Source: Candidatus Poseidoniaceae archaeon (GTDB lineage: Archaea; Thermoplasmatota; Poseidoniia; Poseidoniales; Poseidoniaceae). Taken from it: DNA of 7,007 nt. Each line of letters begins with the position of its first letter. The first letter of the stretch is position 1. The notes under the pieces are model-generated. The model ran no database searches and was not told the DNA's origin. It worked only from the letters and a program-made list of their open reading frames with translations. Location of the stretch: assembly GCA_022452125.1 (NCBI GenBank), contig JAKURJ010000087.1, forward strand, positions 1-7,007, read 5' to 3'. This document shows, piece by piece, positions 5,545 to 7,007 of the stretch. A program made the translations under genes and the position numbers.

Positions 5545-7007
5545 TTAAGTGCAGGTGTTGTACCATCCTGAACCGTCGATTTCTCTCGAATTAATCGTAG
5601 CTGAAACTTCACCAACAAACTCGGTCATAATACAGATTTCATATGCTTGACTCTCGTTGACTGCAAAGGTATGTGTGCCTTGTGTAAGGTACAGTTTTTC
5701 ATCACCAATATCGAACGGGTCTAGGTCGCGAAGTGGCGCCCAAGGGTCAGGTCGCATGTTGTCGCCCGTTACTGGCATGAAAGTGGATATCATAGAGTCG
5801 TCTTGCAAGATGTATATCGCTGAGCCACCACTAGACCAGATTTGGTCCCAATGAGTTGAAGCCTGTATGTATTGCATCATGATGCCCTTGGGTGATGCGA
5901 TTGCATGAGTTATTCCTAACGTGTTTAGGCGTTCAATGTCATCATAAATTATCGCTGTAGTCGCAGCGTTTTGTATTGAGTGTTCCTGTTTCAGAATTCC
6001 TAAGGTAGGAACCGCTGTAATTCCAATATGATCTGGAATTGAATAAATATGACCCCAGTGTTCATTTTCGGTGTAGACGATTGAGCCTTCAGGAAGGCCG
6101 TTCAAGGCGTCGAATAATGCTGCATCACCATCTGAAATCGCATGCAATTCATCGTGGCTTGACAACTCGGATAGAGCACTATGTGCTAGGCCACAAAGGA
6201 GCAGAGTAGCAATCATCACCGCTCTTCCTCCGTCCGAAGCAATACCCCCTTCGATTCGTGAAAGACGCATTCCAACTAATGCCGCTAACGGGATGTGGAA
6301 TGCATGCATGCTCATGGAATAAAGAGCGTAAGACATCATAGATAGAATGGCAACGCCGCTTAATCCATCAAACAAGTGAATTGAAGAAAGAGCCCAATTG
6401 AACCCGAACCACAATGCCAGTGTCATCGCTTTACTGTCATCTCGCATTGTCCAGGCTGCCCATATTGCAAGAGGGAGTAGCAACCCCGCATACATCAGCA
6501 TCGGCGCGCCACCTTGCCATCCATACTCAGCAAATACCGCCTTACCATCGAATGCTGGAGCGAGTGCGAAAACAACTAGAAGAATCGCAATTGCAAGGAT
6601 AATCGATTGTATCCTGTCTGTAATTGTGAACGCTTCACGCTTGGAAATAATCAATTGTGCCACAACTAAAGTTGTGAGATATATCAGCCCAGTAGGGTGA
6701 ATCATCGCTACGATTACGGCAGTTATCGCTACAATTTCCCACCTGAGTTTTTCGCCAAACATCATCAGAATCACAACTAATCCTAACTGGCTTGCCACAG
6801 TTGGAAAACCTGAATCTAGATTCTTTGCGAAAAGAGCAGGAGCAAGCAACATCGCCATTATTGTCCAATGACCACATCCCATTTTTTCTCCCACTGCAAA
6901 TGCATCTTGGTTTGCACCAAGATAAACAAACTTCCATTTATGCTTTTCTTCGGCAAGTTTGATCATTTTTTGGATTTGATCCTTATTAAATTCTTTGGAG
7001 GAGTTTT
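5545..7007 (-). CDS. Multi-pass membrane protein, glycosyltransferase-like; 5' end joined to a foreign segment
   Basis: The frame is open from the right edge to TAA 5545-5547; the first internal ATG is at 6966 (473 residues). Counting from that ATG, residues about 34-264 hold roughly eight to nine hydrophobic segments (for example 56-71, 76-107, 119-138, 154-172, 178-199, 203-234, 248-264). Residues about 270-473 form a soluble, probably extracytoplasmic domain with SDGDAALFDALNGLPEGSIV, LGITHAIASPKG and GGSAIYILQ. This architecture is familiar from archaeal GT-C-type membrane glycosyltransferases and oligosaccharyltransferase relatives, where the soluble part resembles 'LGI.YVLVS...VYIL'. 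The catalytic N-terminal loops expected for that class are absent, because the first 30 or so residues are a vWA-type sequence (see the separate entry). Product and substrate are not assignable. It lies upstream of the GT2 gene, consistent with a glycan-assembly role. Confidence 0.6.
   Translation of the reverse strand, partial: NSSKEFNKDQIQKMIKLAEEKHKWKFVYLGANQDAFAVGEKMGCGHWTIMAMLLAPALFAKNLDSGFPTVASQLGLVVILMMFGEKLRWEIVAITAVIVAMIHPTGLIYLTTLVVAQLIISKREAFTITDRIQSIILAIAILLVVFALAPAFDGKAVFAEYGWQGGAPMLMYAGLLLPLAIWAAWTMRDDSKAMTLALWFGFNWALSSIHLFDGLSGVAILSMMSYALYSMSMHAFHIPLAALVGMRLSRIEGGIASDGGRAVMIATLLLCGLAHSALSELSSHDELHAISDGDAALFDALNGLPEGSIVYTENEHWGHIYSIPDHIGITAVPTLGILKQEHSIQNAATTAIIYDDIERLNTLGITHAIASPKGIMMQYIQASTHWDQIWSSGGSAIYILQDDSMISTFMPVTGDNMRPDPWAPLRDLDPFDIGDEKLYLTQGTHTFAVNESQAYEICIMTEFVGEVSATINSREIDGSGWYNTCT
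6877..7007 (-). other. C-terminal fragment of a vWA-domain protein (phage/bacterial type), fused in frame at about 6871-6877
   Basis: Read on the minus strand from the window edge, this encodes NSSKEFNKDQIQKMIKLAEE, then KHKWKFVYLGANQDAFAVGEKMG. I recognise the C-terminal motif of vWA proteins common in phages and bacteria (TDGEEN-SSKEFTKEQI ... WEFIFLGANQDA-AVG--MGI). After MG the sequence changes abruptly to a hydrophobic membrane segment. The piece has about 45 G/C in 131 bases (about 34 percent), below a nearby line of the membrane gene (27 of 60). The vWA protein starts beyond the window. This looks like a chimeric junction rather than a natural fusion. Confidence 0.65.

Noticed and set aside
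5545..5547. Recoded stop (selenocysteine or pyrrolysine) explaining the in-frame extension
   Set aside because: The codon is TAA; the known recoding systems use TGA or TAG, and no downstream structure was identified. A nonsense change or sequence error is simpler.
6398..6700. Plus-strand 100-codon frame opposite the membrane protein
   Set aside because: It is antisense to transmembrane segments, which commonly leave long open frames on the other strand; no start context or motif supports it.
1..7007. tRNA, rRNA, CRISPR array, insertion sequence or attachment site
   Set aside because: No cloverleaf, regularly spaced repeat, transposase motif or terminal inverted repeat was seen by eye; dense minus-strand coding explains nearly all of the window.

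Overview
This window looks like a chromosomal segment of an archaeon, most likely a marine Thermoplasmatota lineage such as Marine Group II (Poseidoniales). The lineage is my inference. What supports it directly is an exosome Csl4 subunit, a METTL5-type RNA methylase, an archaeal/fungal-type aspartate-semialdehyde dehydrogenase, and the start of an archaeal-style B12-domain radical SAM protein. GC content is moderate, and several genes have GAGGTGA or GGTGAT Shine-Dalgarno sites. Every supported gene lies on the minus strand, so the transcription order runs from the right edge to the left edge.

Right part (5401-7007): a multi-pass membrane protein with a soluble C-terminal domain, resembling archaeal membrane glycosyltransferases. 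It is damaged at both ends. Its 5' end is joined in frame to an AT-rich piece (about 6877-7007) that encodes the C-terminal motif of a phage/bacterial von Willebrand A protein, probably an assembly chimera or a recombination junction. Near its 3' end a TAA stop is followed, in the same frame, by 47 more coding-like codons. Then come a GT2 dolichyl-phosphate-sugar-synthase-like glycosyltransferase (4651-5358) and asd (3689-4654), which overlap by ATGA. The membrane protein and the GT2 enzyme suggest surface polysaccharide or protein glycosylation; asd belongs to the lysine/threonine/methionine pathway.

Middle (2416-3659): a 333-residue protein of unknown function with a long acidic Pro/Glu/Val/Thr linker, followed by a 67-residue zinc-ribbon protein. 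A potential hairpin covers the ribosome-binding region of the 333-residue gene.

Left part (1-2410): an RNA-centred group. A METTL5-like N6-adenine methylase is followed, after 87 bases containing a perfect 7-bp hairpin, by a Csl4 exosome subunit fused to two RRM domains. RRMs are uncommon in archaea, so this fusion is the most interesting intact gene here. A B12-domain radical SAM gene starts 9 bases after it and runs off the left edge. I saw no tRNA, rRNA, CRISPR array or insertion sequence.
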